A stretch of 64,000 nt of DNA, taken from NCBI GenBank assembly GCA_947497755.1, contig CANMHT010000009.1, forward strand, positions 1 through 64,000, written 5' to 3'. The notes beneath the pieces are model-generated. The model was not told where the DNA came from. It searched no databases and saw only the letters and a list, made by a program, of their open reading frames with translations. A program made the position numbers and the translations under genes. Source of the DNA: an uncultured Polaribacter sp. Its GTDB lineage: Bacteria; Bacteroidota; Bacteroidia; Flavobacteriales; Flavobacteriaceae. Positions 19,366-26,985 of this stretch are shown piece by piece (within the stretch, counting starts at the first letter, position 1; every line of letters begins with the position of its first letter).

Positions 19366-20358
19366 TTGTTTCGTTTAACAAGCCTTTTTTATCTAAGAAA
19401 CTATTTGTTTTTATTCGTCTTTTTAGGGCTTAATGTGGATGCACAGGTTAAATATTCTTCTACAAAAGAATGGATGAAGTTTGTAAATGGAAATAAATAT
19501 ATTGGAGAGTTATTTATTCCAGGTACTCATGATTCTGGAGCAGAAGATATGAGCTTGGTGTCTTCTGTAGCTAAAAATTTTACAAAAACTCAGAATACTT
19601 CTATAAAAGAACAGTTAGAGCTAGGAGTTCGTTTTTTTGATATAAGAATCCACACTGATAAATTTAAAATATATCATGGGTCACAAGATTTAAACCTAAC
19701 TTTTAAAGAAGTTATGGAAGATTTCATTACCTATATTGAACGATTTCCTTCAGAAACCTTGTTGGTTCAAATAAAACATGAAGGAGGTTCGATGAACACC
19801 TCTGATATGTACGATGTAATATATAAAGATTATATAGCAAAATACAAATACATCAAAAATTTACATATTACTAATACAATAGATTATAGACCACAACTTA
19901 AAGATCTTAGAGGGAAAATATTTTTTATTAAAAGAGGAGGTGATTCAACTTATGGGGTAAATATATCCTATAGCGATAATACGATATTTAGCACAAAATA
20001 TTTTTATATACAAGATGCTTATGATCCTGCTGGTGATTGTACAAATTATATACCTTTTACAAGTACATGCATAGCATGGAATAGAGTTGGTCCTAAAAAA
20101 GAGAAAATAAATGAAATGATAGATGTAAGAATAAATAATCCAAACACAAATACTATTTACCTTAATTTTATTAGCTTAGCTGCACCTCAAAGTGCTCAAG
20201 CGTCTTTCGAATACCCAGAAACTTATGTAGATGAGCTAAATGATTATGCAATAGAAAAAGCTAAGCTGTTAAAAAACAAGAATGCTAATGGAAATGTTTT
20301 TATTTTTGATTTTATCAATACTTCAACAGCAAAAGCAATTATCGATTTAAATTTTTAA
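19366..20358 (+). CDS. Secreted phosphatidylinositol-specific phospholipase C-like protein
   Basis: 330 residues. The PI-PLC X domain is clear: IPGTHDSG with the general-base His55, VRFFDIRIH (Asp92, Arg94), and IYHGSQ with the second catalytic His104. Bacterial family members cleave phosphatidylinositol or GPI anchors without calcium. Residues 1-26 form a signal peptide (LFLFVFLGLNVDAQ), so the enzyme is exported. The only start that keeps the signal peptide is TTG at 19366, 10 nt after the upstream stop; the first ATG (TGGATGAAG) falls after it. Length fits a single-domain bacterial enzyme. Such enzymes can act on host or prey membranes; that use is inference. Confidence 0.85.
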   Translation: MFRLTSLFYLRNYLFLFVFLGLNVDAQVKYSSTKEWMKFVNGNKYIGELFIPGTHDSGAEDMSLVSSVAKNFTKTQNTSIKEQLELGVRFFDIRIHTDKFKIYHGSQDLNLTFKEVMEDFITYIERFPSETLLVQIKHEGGSMNTSDMYDVIYKDYIAKYKYIKNLHITNTIDYRPQLKDLRGKIFFIKRGGDSTYGVNISYSDNTIFSTKYFYIQDAYDPAGDCTNYIPFTSTCIAWNRVGPKKEKINEMIDVRINNPNTNTIYLNFISLAAPQSAQASFEYPETYVDELNDYAIEKAKLLKNKNANGNVFIFDFINTSTAKAIIDLNF

Positions 20359-20377
20359 TATTCTTTTTGATGCATTT

Positions 20378-20884
20378 TCATTGCTTAATAATCATTAATT
20401 TATTTTTACAATTCAAACTCTCAAAAAAACTTACTTGTTGTTCAAATAAATATCCGTTTGTAATAAAATCCATTTCATAATCAGTAGTTTTTATATGGAG
20501 CTTCATTTGATGAATTGAATATTCGTGAAGTCTAAGTCTAAAATATCGAGCGTATATTATAGGAATTCCTAACTTTAATAAAAACCACATTGGAAACAGA
20601 AAAATAGGGGCAATATTTTCCTTTCCTCGTTTTAATGTGATTTTGAGTATACTTTCTTTTGGGATAGGTATTACAGTTAATTTGTTAGAATAATTTGCTC
20701 GTAATAAAATCCCTTTAGAACGCTTTTCAAAATTGCATTTTGAATCTATTTTTAAGGATTCATTTTGTGACTTATTCGATTTAAATGATTTTAGATAAAA
20801 ACCTGTGCTGCCAATAGCTTTTGGTTTTAACCAATTAATTTTAATAGGCTTGCCAATTTGTTTTGTTATTGATTGTTCAGTCAA
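20378..20884 (-). CDS. Uncharacterised protein with one hydrophobic segment
   Basis: 168 residues, read from a TTG at 20884; no upstream ATG was found in frame. The N-terminal half is Lys/Ser-rich and looks soluble. Residues about 92-108 (IAPIFLFPMWFLLKLGI) are hydrophobic and could be a hairpin or a single pass. The C-terminal half is strand-like. I recognise no family. It is convergent with the PI-PLC gene (19 nt apart) and lies downstream of a tRNA on the same strand, behind a terminator. It may be a poorly conserved orphan; the coding call is moderate because the start codon is unusual. Confidence 0.5.
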   Translation of the reverse strand: MTEQSITKQIGKPIKINWLKPKAIGSTGFYLKSFKSNKSQNESLKIDSKCNFEKRSKGILLRANYSNKLTVIPIPKESILKITLKRGKENIAPIFLFPMWFLLKLGIPIIYARYFRLRLHEYSIHQMKLHIKTTDYEMDFITNGYLFEQQVSFFESLNCKNKLMIIKQ

Positions 20885-20930
20885 CGTATTCTAACAATTT
20901 TTAGTTTGCACTAAAGTAGCAGAATTCATA

Positions 20931-20976
20931 AAAAGAAAAAAACTCTAACCAATGTTTTACAAATGATTAGAGTTTT
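20931..20976 (-). terminator. Terminator of the tRNA-Leu transcript
   Basis: On the minus strand AAAACTCTAA (20976-20967) pairs with TTAGAGTTTT (20948-20939) and is followed by a T-rich tract (complement of 20931-20940). It lies 7 nt beyond the tRNA 3' end. Confidence 0.8.
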
Positions 20977-20982
20977 ACCTTG

Positions 20983-21064
20983 TACTCGAGGTGGGAATCG
21001 AACCCACACTCCCGAAAGAACTGGATTTTGAATCCAGCGCGTCTACCAATTCCGCCACTCGAGC
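20983..21064 (-). tRNA. tRNA-Leu with anticodon CAA
   Basis: Read on the minus strand from 21064. The acceptor arms GCTCGAG and CTCGAGT pair with a closing G-T. The D region is GGCGGAATTGGTAGACGC. The anticodon stem CTGGA/TCCAG encloses the loop TTCAAAA, giving anticodon CAA for codon TTG. A variable arm (TTCTTTCGGGA) and a T arm GTGGG-TTCGATT-CCCAC follow. The long variable arm and the D-loop sequence are those of a class II leucine tRNA. The CCA end is not encoded. Confidence 0.95.
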
Positions 21065-21084
21065 CTACTAAATAAATAGGAGTG

Positions 21085-21092
21085 CAAAGCTA
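21085..21092 (-). promoter_or_regulatory. -7 element for tRNA-Leu
   Basis: The minus strand reads TAGCTTTG, a full match to TAnnTTTG, 20 nt before the tRNA 5' end. No TTG was found at the expected -33 distance. Confidence 0.6.
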
Positions 21093-21146
21093 AAAAATAT
21101 TTTTAGTTTAAAAGCATAAAAAATGCATCAACTCGTTAAATATTTT

Positions 21147-21154
21147 TATTTTTG
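21147..21154 (+). promoter_or_regulatory. -7 element for prs-rplY
   Basis: TATTTTTG matches TAnnTTTG and lies 37 nt before the prs start codon. The -33 TTG is not evident. Confidence 0.55.
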
Positions 21155-21191
21155 CAGCGAACAACACAAAACACATAACAAAACCAACTAA

Positions 21192-22133
21192 ATGTCTACA
21201 AACAACCTTACTCCAAAGATTTTTGCTTGTTCTCAAAGTATAGAGCTTGCAGAAAAAATAGCCAAAGCTTATGGTGCCGAATTAGGAAATGTAAAAACTA
21301 CTCACTTTAGTGATGGAGAGTTTCAGCCTGCTTTTGAAGAATCTATTAGAGGAAGAAGAATTTTTATCATCGGATCTACATTTCCAAACTCAGATAATTT
21401 AATGGAAATGTTATTAATGATTGATGCGGCCAAAAGAGCATCTGCTAGACATGTAACAGCTGTAATGCCATATTTTGGATGGGCACGTCAAGATAGAAAA
21501 GATAAGCCAAGAGTTGCTATCGGAGCAAAATTAGTTGCTAACTTATTACAAGCAGCAGGAGCAACTAGAATTATGACAATGGACTTGCATGCAGATCAAA
21601 TACAAGGTTTTTTTGAAAAACCTGTTGATCACATGTTCGCATCTACGATTTTTTTACCTTATGTAAAAGAACTAGGTCTCGATAATTTAACCATCGCGTC
21701 GCCAGATATGGGAGGTTCTAAAAGAGCTTATGCATATTCGAAATATTTAGGTTCTGATGTAGTTATTTGCTACAAGCAACGTAAAAAAGCCAATGTAATT
21801 TCTCATATGGAATTGATTGGAGAAGTAGAAGGAAAGAATGTTATTCTGGTAGATGATATGATTGATACTGGAGGAACACTTACCAAAGCAGCAGATTTAA
21901 TGATGGAAAGAGGAGCAAAAAGTGTAAGAGCCATTTGTACACATCCAATACTATCTGGTACAGCAATAGATAGAATAGAAAACTCTAGTTTAATAGAATT
22001 GATAGTTTCTGATACAATTCCTTTAAAAAGAGAGAGTTCTAAAATAAAAGTTGTATCTTGCGCCCCTTTATTCGCAGATGTGATGCATAAAGTACAAGAT
22101 AATACATCTATCAGCGATCAATTTTTAATGTAA
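21192..22133 (+). CDS. prs: Ribose-phosphate pyrophosphokinase (PRPP synthetase)
   Basis: 313 residues, the usual length for class I enzymes. It makes PRPP from ribose 5-phosphate and ATP in the cytoplasm for nucleotide, NAD, His and Trp synthesis. Signature DLHADQ at 131-136 (metal and ATP site) and the PRPP-binding loop LVDDMIDTGGTL at 219-230 are intact, as is the ATP-site segment PYFGWARQDRKDKPR (93-107). rplY follows after 22 nt, the common flavobacterial pair prs-rplY. The start ATG sits 37 nt after a good -7 element. Confidence 0.97.
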   Translation: MSTNNLTPKIFACSQSIELAEKIAKAYGAELGNVKTTHFSDGEFQPAFEESIRGRRIFIIGSTFPNSDNLMEMLLMIDAAKRASARHVTAVMPYFGWARQDRKDKPRVAIGAKLVANLLQAAGATRIMTMDLHADQIQGFFEKPVDHMFASTIFLPYVKELGLDNLTIASPDMGGSKRAYAYSKYLGSDVVICYKQRKKANVISHMELIGEVEGKNVILVDDMIDTGGTLTKAADLMMERGAKSVRAICTHPILSGTAIDRIENSSLIELIVSDTIPLKRESSKIKVVSCAPLFADVMHKVQDNTSISDQFLM

Positions 22134-22155
22134 ATAAATATAAATAAACAAAGTA

Positions 22156-22734
22156 ATGAAATCAATTACAATCAAAGGATCTCAAAGAGAAAGCGTAGGT
22201 AAAGTAGCTACTAAAGCCTTACGTAATGCTGGTCAGGTTCCTTGCGTGTTATACGGAGGAGATAAGCCAGTGCATTTTTCAGCAGAAGAAATCGCATTCA
22301 AAAACTTAGTGTACACTCCAAATGTATATACTGCGTCGATTGAATTAGAAAACGAAACTTACGCTGCTGTTTTACAAGATATTCAGTTTCACCCAGTAAC
22401 AGATAAAATCTTACACATCGATTTCTATCAGTTATTCGAAGACAAAGAAATTTCTATGAACATTCCTGTAAAATTAGTAGGAAATTCTAAAGGAGTTATG
22501 GTTGGGGGAGCTTTACGTCACAATATGCGTAAATTAAGAGTAAAAGCGTTACCAGCTAACTTACCAGATGTTATTGAAGCAGATATTACAGAATTAGAAA
22601 TTGGAAATAAATTAGTAGTTAGATCATTACACAATGAAAATTACTCAATTTTACACCCAGAAACAACTGTAGTTGCTCAAGTAAGAATGTCTCGTAATGC
22701 ATCTAAAGCAGCTGCTGAAGAAACAGAAGAGTAA
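22156..22734 (+). CDS. rplY: 50S ribosomal protein L25/general stress protein Ctc
   Basis: 192 residues, so the long CTC/TL5 form: an N-terminal L25 domain that binds 5S rRNA (residues about 1-90, with [10 protein letters not shown] and [20 protein letters not shown]) plus a C-terminal TL5-type beta domain (about 95-180), ending in an Ala/Glu-rich acidic tail (AAAEETEE). It is part of the large ribosomal subunit and lies in an apparent operon with prs, closed by a strong terminator. Confidence 0.96.
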   Translation: MKSITIKGSQRESVGKVATKALRNAGQVPCVLYGGDKPVHFSAEEIAFKNLVYTPNVYTASIELENETYAAVLQDIQFHPVTDKILHIDFYQLFEDKEISMNIPVKLVGNSKGVMVGGALRHNMRKLRVKALPANLPDVIEADITELEIGNKLVVRSLHNENYSILHPETTVVAQVRMSRNASKAAAEETEE

Positions 22735-22753
22735 ACAAATTACTTATAATATT

Positions 22754-22786
22754 AAAAAGCACTGCAAATTTTGTAGTGCTTTTTTT
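22754..22786 (+). terminator. Terminator after rplY
   Basis: AAAAAGCACT (22754-22763) pairs with AGTGCTTTTT (22775-22784) and runs on into seven T. The final T of the tract is also the first base of the pth -7 element. Confidence 0.85.
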
Positions 22787-22793
22787 ATTTTTG
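22786..22793 (+). promoter_or_regulatory. -7 element placed 7 nt before the pth start codon
   Basis: TATTTTTG fits TAnnTTTG. Only 7 nt (CCCAGAT) separate it from the ATG of pth, so initiation would produce a leader of almost no length. It also abuts the rplY terminator. Confidence 0.5.
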
Positions 22794-22800
22794 CCCAGAT

Positions 22801-23367
22801 ATGAAGAAATTTTTAATTGTTGGTTTAGGAAATATTGGCGAAAAATATGACAATACGCGTCATAATATCGGTTTTAAGATTCTAGATGCTTTGGCGAAAG
22901 AATATAGTGTAAGTTTTGAAACCGAAAAGCTAGGTGATATTGCCAATTTTCGTTTTAAGGGAAGAACTTTTATATTGCTTAAACCTAGTACTTATATGAA
23001 TTTAAGTGGCAAAGCAGTTAAATATTGGATGGAGAAAGAAAAAATTGAGATTGAAAATATCTTAATTATTACTGATGATTTAAATATAGACTTTGGAACT
23101 ATTCGTTTAAAAGGAAAGGGAAGCGCTGGCGGTCATAACGGATTAAAAGATATTCAAGAAAAATTAAATACCACAAAATATCCAAGATTTAGATTTGGAG
23201 TAGGCGCAAATTATTCTAGAGGACGTCAAGTAGATTTTGTATTAAACAAATGGACAGAAGAAGAAGAAAGTGAATTGATAGAGAGAATTCCTGTTTCTTG
23301 TAACGTAATTACTTCTTTTGGAACAGCTGGTATTTCAAATACCATGAATACTTTTAATGGTAAATAA
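22801..23367 (+). CDS. pth: Peptidyl-tRNA hydrolase
   Basis: 188 residues, standard for the family. It releases peptides from peptidyl-tRNAs dropped by stalled ribosomes. Visible signatures: LIVGLGNIGEKYDNTRHNIGF with catalytic His21, KPSTYMNLSG (about 62-71) for tRNA-end binding, and DDLNIDFGTIRLKGKGSAGG followed by HNGLKDI. Neighbouring rplY is a frequent partner of pth. The gene probably has its own promoter (TATTTTTG at 22786) and may be leaderless. It converges on queD with 7 nt between the stops. Confidence 0.97.
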   Translation: MKKFLIVGLGNIGEKYDNTRHNIGFKILDALAKEYSVSFETEKLGDIANFRFKGRTFILLKPSTYMNLSGKAVKYWMEKEKIEIENILIITDDLNIDFGTIRLKGKGSAGGHNGLKDIQEKLNTTKYPRFRFGVGANYSRGRQVDFVLNKWTEEEESELIERIPVSCNVITSFGTAGISNTMNTFNGK

Positions 23368-23374
23368 TTAATTT

Positions 23375-23827
23375 TTACTGATTATCACTAGCAAACCACT
23401 CTGCAAAAGAAGTTTCTGTTTCTTGTAGTCTTAAAGAAAATAAACGAACATTTGTAGGCAATTTAGGTTGGATCTTTTTTGCAAAGTCAATAACCATCAT
23501 TTCACTTGTTGGTTGATAATCTACCAAAATAACATGATGTCCACGATCTTTTAGTTCTTTCGCTAACTCTACATGTGGTGTGTTTTTGTTAAATACTGTA
23601 GCATGGTCAAAAACATCTACAATTTCATCTTTAACAATCTTTTTTAGGTCAGAGAAATCGATAACCATTCCATATTTTACCTGAGTATTGTCAGAAATTG
23701 GTTCTCCAATAACAGTTACAGAAAGCTTATAACTATGTCCGTGAACATTTTTACACTTACCATCATAACCATATAAAGCATGACCGGTTTCAAAGTTAAA
23801 CTGTTTGGTGATTCTAATTGCACTCAT
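23375..23827 (-). CDS. queD: 6-carboxy-5,6,7,8-tetrahydropterin synthase / 6-pyruvoyl-tetrahydropterin synthase family
   Basis: 150 residues. Zinc ligands His16, His29 and His31, catalytic Cys25 (DGKCKNVHGHSYK), the Asp74-His75 pair (FDHATVF) and Glu136/Glu138 (LQETETSFAEW) are all present. With the Cys and this length QueD activity (queuosine precursor CPH4) is likelier than eukaryote-type PTPS, but other queuosine genes are not in the window, so pterin-related activity cannot be excluded. It starts 1 nt after the stop of a 31-codon membrane ORF on the same strand. Confidence 0.9.
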   Translation of the reverse strand: MSAIRITKQFNFETGHALYGYDGKCKNVHGHSYKLSVTVIGEPISDNTQVKYGMVIDFSDLKKIVKDEIVDVFDHATVFNKNTPHVELAKELKDRGHHVILVDYQPTSEMMVIDFAKKIQPKLPTNVRLFSLRLQETETSFAEWFASDNQ

Positions 23828-23828
23828 C

Positions 23829-23924
23829 TTACTTTCTTCTGTTTTTATTAGCTTTTGCTTTGTTGTAAAAATACATTACAGCTAATACAACTGCTAATCC
23901 TAAAAATAAATAATCTGCTCCCAT
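23829..23924 (-). CDS. 31-residue membrane micro-protein upstream of queD
   Basis: A short frame from ATG (23924) to TAA (23829) encodes MGADYLFLGLAVVLAVMYFY followed by a basic tail NKAKANKNRRK. The hydrophobic stretch spans about residues 5-20 and the C-terminus carries seven Lys/Arg, a classic single-pass protein with positive inside tail. Its stop is 1 nt before the queD start, so translation could be coupled. It is too short to be sure; conservation in related genomes would decide. It could also simply serve as a leader for queD. Confidence 0.5.
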   Translation of the reverse strand: MGADYLFLGLAVVLAVMYFYNKAKANKNRRK

Positions 23925-23953
23925 AATATAATATATAAGGTTTTGTAGCTAGG

Positions 23954-24721
23954 CTACTTTTTAAATTTTGATAATGCTTTTTTGGTAAAGTCAGATAACA
24001 CTAACTTTCCAGATATCTTTGCTCTTTCAATTAGTAAATTATTCCAATCTTCTGTTCCTTTCCATAAAGTTTTTTTCATTTCTAATAAAGCTTCAGGATT
24101 GTATGAAGCCAACTTTTCTGCTAAAATCAAGCTTTCTTTTGAAAGTTCATCTTGGGTTTCGAAAACCTTTGCAAAGAGTCCTTTCTCTTTTGCCCAATAA
24201 GCTGTTTTCCATTCTGTAGCAGCTAAAGTTAACTCTGCTAATCCTGCAAGGCCAATTTTACGTTCTACCGCTGGAGCAATTACAAAAGGACCAATACCAA
24301 TAGTTAATTCTGATAATTTAATTGAAGCGGCTTCTGTTGCTAAAACATAATCACATGCCGCAGCTAATCCAACACCACCACCTACAGTTTTTCCTTGTAC
24401 AACGCCAATAATAATTTTAGAACAACTTCTCATGGCATTAATAACATTGGCAAAACCAGAAAAGAAGCGTTTTCCATCTTCTAAATTATCTATAGCAATC
24501 AGTTCGTCAAAAGAAGCACCAGCACAAAAAGCACGATTTCCTTCTGATTTTAAAATAATGACAGAAACAGCATCGTTTTCAGAAACTTTTTGTAGTTCTT
24601 TTGTCAATCGATCTAGTAAAACACTAGGGAAAGAATTACTGGCAGGATGCCCAAATTCTATCGTTGCTATTTTGTTAACGATGTTGGTATATAAACTTCC
24701 TTCAGATCGATTGTTTGTCAT
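23954..24721 (-). CDS. Enoyl-CoA hydratase/isomerase (crotonase) family protein
   Basis: 255 residues, typical crotonase length. Oxyanion-hole segments are FCAGASFDEL (65-74) and GKTVGGGVGLAAACDY (110-125). Glu138 (KLSELTIGIGP) holds the place of one crotonase catalytic Glu, while the other, usually in GGGxEL, is Gly118 here. The enzyme therefore may act as an isomerase or another CoA-ester reaction rather than a classical hydratase. No other beta-oxidation genes are adjacent, so the substrate is open. It lies 24 nt downstream of the MATE transporter gene on the same strand. Confidence 0.88.
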   Translation of the reverse strand: MTNNRSEGSLYTNIVNKIATIEFGHPASNSFPSVLLDRLTKELQKVSENDAVSVIILKSEGNRAFCAGASFDELIAIDNLEDGKRFFSGFANVINAMRSCSKIIIGVVQGKTVGGGVGLAAACDYVLATEAASIKLSELTIGIGPFVIAPAVERKIGLAGLAELTLAATEWKTAYWAKEKGLFAKVFETQDELSKESLILAEKLASYNPEALLEMKKTLWKGTEDWNNLLIERAKISGKLVLSDFTKKALSKFKK

Positions 24722-24745
24722 TTGAAATAGTATTAATAGTCAAAT

Positions 24746-26080
24746 TTACTGCTTTTGTGCAAGGGGAGAAAACTTTCGGTAAAATTTAAAATATAAAAAG
24801 ATACCACGGTAAAACATCCAAATGGTAAAAGCAATCCAAATAGCATATAATTTAAAGGACAGGTAATCGAATAAAAGTAAGGTTGGGATAAAGCCAATTG
24901 TAGTAGCAAAAATTAACACATTACGTAAGTATTTCATTTCTCCCATTCCTTTAAATGTTCCATCAAAAATAAAGGTGATTGCACATAAAGGTTGCATTAA
25001 TAATATCACCCAAAAAACGGTGTAAAATTGGTCTAAAACAGATGGTTCTTTTGTAAATAATAATCCGATGGGCTTGTATAAAAGTAATCCTAAACCAATA
25101 AAAGAAAGTCCGAGTACAAAAGCATACTTTACCAGTTTTTTATTTAGTTTGATGAGTGTTTTATAATCTTTTTGACCTAATAATTTTCCAGATAAAATAT
25201 TACCAACACTAGAGTAACCATCAATCATAAAAGCACCAAGAAGCCATAAATTTAATCCAATTGTATATGCAGCAATGTATTCTTTACCATAAGCAGTAGC
25301 ATAAGAAGTACCTAAATACAAGGCTAGGTTTAATGCTAGAGTTCTAACAAAAAGATTTAAAATCATTCCGATTAACCGCTTTATTTCTGGGTGGATAGGT
25401 AGTACAATTTTTAAAGGAATGCTGGTCTTTTTTAGTAATAAAATAGTAGATAATAAAGCCATAACAATTTGTGCAATAACACTAGCATAAGCAGCACCTT
25501 CTATATACATTGCTGGTACGAGTCCATCAATACCATAGACAAAAACATAATCCAATACAATGTTTAACACTGCGCCAGTAATGGCAATAATCATAGGGTA
25601 AAAAGTATTTTGTAAACCTCTAAAAATTCCAAAAATAGCAAAAGTATAAAGTGATAGCGGAAAGCCAATAATTCTGATGTTATAATAACTAATACAATAT
25701 TCTAAGATGCTACCTGAAGCATTATAAAATTGAAAAATTTCTCTTGAAAAAGGATAAGAGATGGCAATAACAAAAAAACTAACTAAAACAACAATAGCAA
25801 TTGCTTGCGCGGGTAAAGATTTTATTTCTTCAAGTTTGTTGGCGCCAAGATATTGAGAAACAATGGATGAAATGGCACTTCTAATTTGACCAAAAACCCA
25901 AATCAACATAGAAATAAATGCACCAACAATACCTACAGCAGCTAAAGATTCGATAGCGTTGTGTTCTATATTACCAATAATTGCTGTATCTGTAATAGAA
26001 AGCAATGGTTCTGCTACTCCAGCAATTAATGCCGGTAGTGCTAATTTGTTTATTCTTTTTCTACTAATATCTGTTTTCAA
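24746..26080 (-). CDS. MATE-family efflux transporter (DinF-like)
   Basis: 444 residues with about twelve membrane helices; the opening RINKLALPALIAGVAEPLLS and DTAIIGN (residues about 10-37) is the MatE signature. Members exchange cationic drugs or metabolites for Na+ or H+ across the inner membrane. The start is a TTG at 26080: family members begin just before RINKLA, and no ATG is available. A TATTTTTG element ends 7 nt before this codon, pointing to a leaderless message. Transcribed away from the universal stress gene. Confidence 0.92.
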   Translation of the reverse strand: MKTDISRKRINKLALPALIAGVAEPLLSITDTAIIGNIEHNAIESLAAVGIVGAFISMLIWVFGQIRSAISSIVSQYLGANKLEEIKSLPAQAIAIVVLVSFFVIAISYPFSREIFQFYNASGSILEYCISYYNIRIIGFPLSLYTFAIFGIFRGLQNTFYPMIIAITGAVLNIVLDYVFVYGIDGLVPAMYIEGAAYASVIAQIVMALLSTILLLKKTSIPLKIVLPIHPEIKRLIGMILNLFVRTLALNLALYLGTSYATAYGKEYIAAYTIGLNLWLLGAFMIDGYSSVGNILSGKLLGQKDYKTLIKLNKKLVKYAFVLGLSFIGLGLLLYKPIGLLFTKEPSVLDQFYTVFWVILLMQPLCAITFIFDGTFKGMGEMKYLRNVLIFATTIGFIPTLLLFDYLSFKLYAIWIAFTIWMFYRGIFLYFKFYRKFSPLAQKQ

Positions 26081-26087
26081 ACTGGTT

Positions 26088-26095
26088 CAAAAATA
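26088..26095 (-). promoter_or_regulatory. -7 element placed 7 nt before the MATE gene TTG start
   Basis: The minus strand reads TATTTTTG, a full TAnnTTTG match, followed by 7 nt (AACCAGT) and the TTG start. The same spacing occurs at pth. Confidence 0.5.
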
Positions 26096-26190
26096 CTAAT
26101 AAAACGGAGTTTTAGATAGATTTAAAAAGTGTATTTTCGCAGTTCATTTATTTTGTGTAATTTTCTCTTTTCAATAAATAAATTTACCAC

Positions 26191-26985
26191 ATGAAAAATA
26201 TACTTGTTCCAATAGGATCTTCAGAAAATTCAATAAATACATTACAATATGCCATTGATTTTGCGCATGAAGTAGGAGCAGATGTTTATGTGTTAAGAGC
26301 TTACAAAGCACAGTCTAAAGCTGGTACTATGATTGACGTGAGTGCTATTTTAGAGCGCGAATCGAATTTGTATATGCGTTCTATGATTAATAGTGTTGAT
26401 AGAAAGGGAAAAGAAATTCAATTAATTTCTGCTAAAGGAAATGTAGTCGATTCTATTGCTGCTGTGCAAAAAGAAATTGGAATTGATTTAATTATGATGG
26501 GACCGAAAAGTAACTCTATTAAAGAAGAGGTATTTTTAGGAACAACTTCTGGAAGTGTTGTGAAACAATCTAATATTCCAGTACTAATTGTGCCAGAATC
26601 ATATGCTTTTAAACCTTTCAATTCTGTTTTAACAGCTTTTAAAACGGGTGTGGTTAACAAAAAAGATGCTTTAATTCCGTTAGAGTTTGTAAAAAGAGAA
26701 TTTAACCCTGTAATTAACTTATTGTTGGTAAAAACACCAGGTCATACAGAAGAGGATTTGGTTATTGATGCTAGTTTAGAAGGATTGAAATCTTCATTAA
26801 AGATTACAGAAAACGCTACAACTTTTCAAGGAGTATTAGAGCATTTTCAATCTCATAATCCAGATATGTTATGTGTGTTTAGACGTAAAAGAGGATTCTT
26901 TAAAAAGTTATGGGAAAAGAACACTATTTTAAAGAAGGAGTTTCACTGTAGTATTCCATTATTGGTATTAAGTGGTAAGTCTTAA
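26191..26985 (+). CDS. Universal stress protein, UspA family, tandem type
   Basis: 264 residues, about twice a single Usp domain. The first domain (1-137) is complete, with NILVPIGSSENSINTLQYAI and the nucleotide-binding run GPKSNSIKEEVFLGTTSG followed by SVVKQSNIPVLIVP. The second half (about 140-264) is degenerate and lacks a clear glycine loop. Such proteins bind ATP and help survival in starvation or stress. A weak -7 element (TATTTTCG at 26132-26139) precedes it. Its stop codon overlaps the 3' end of the convergent AddB-like gene by 4 nt. Confidence 0.9.
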   Translation: MKNILVPIGSSENSINTLQYAIDFAHEVGADVYVLRAYKAQSKAGTMIDVSAILERESNLYMRSMINSVDRKGKEIQLISAKGNVVDSIAAVQKEIGIDLIMMGPKSNSIKEEVFLGTTSGSVVKQSNIPVLIVPESYAFKPFNSVLTAFKTGVVNKKDALIPLEFVKREFNPVINLLLVKTPGHTEEDLVIDASLEGLKSSLKITENATTFQGVLEHFQSHNPDMLCVFRRKRGFFKKLWEKNTILKKEFHCSIPLLVLSGKS

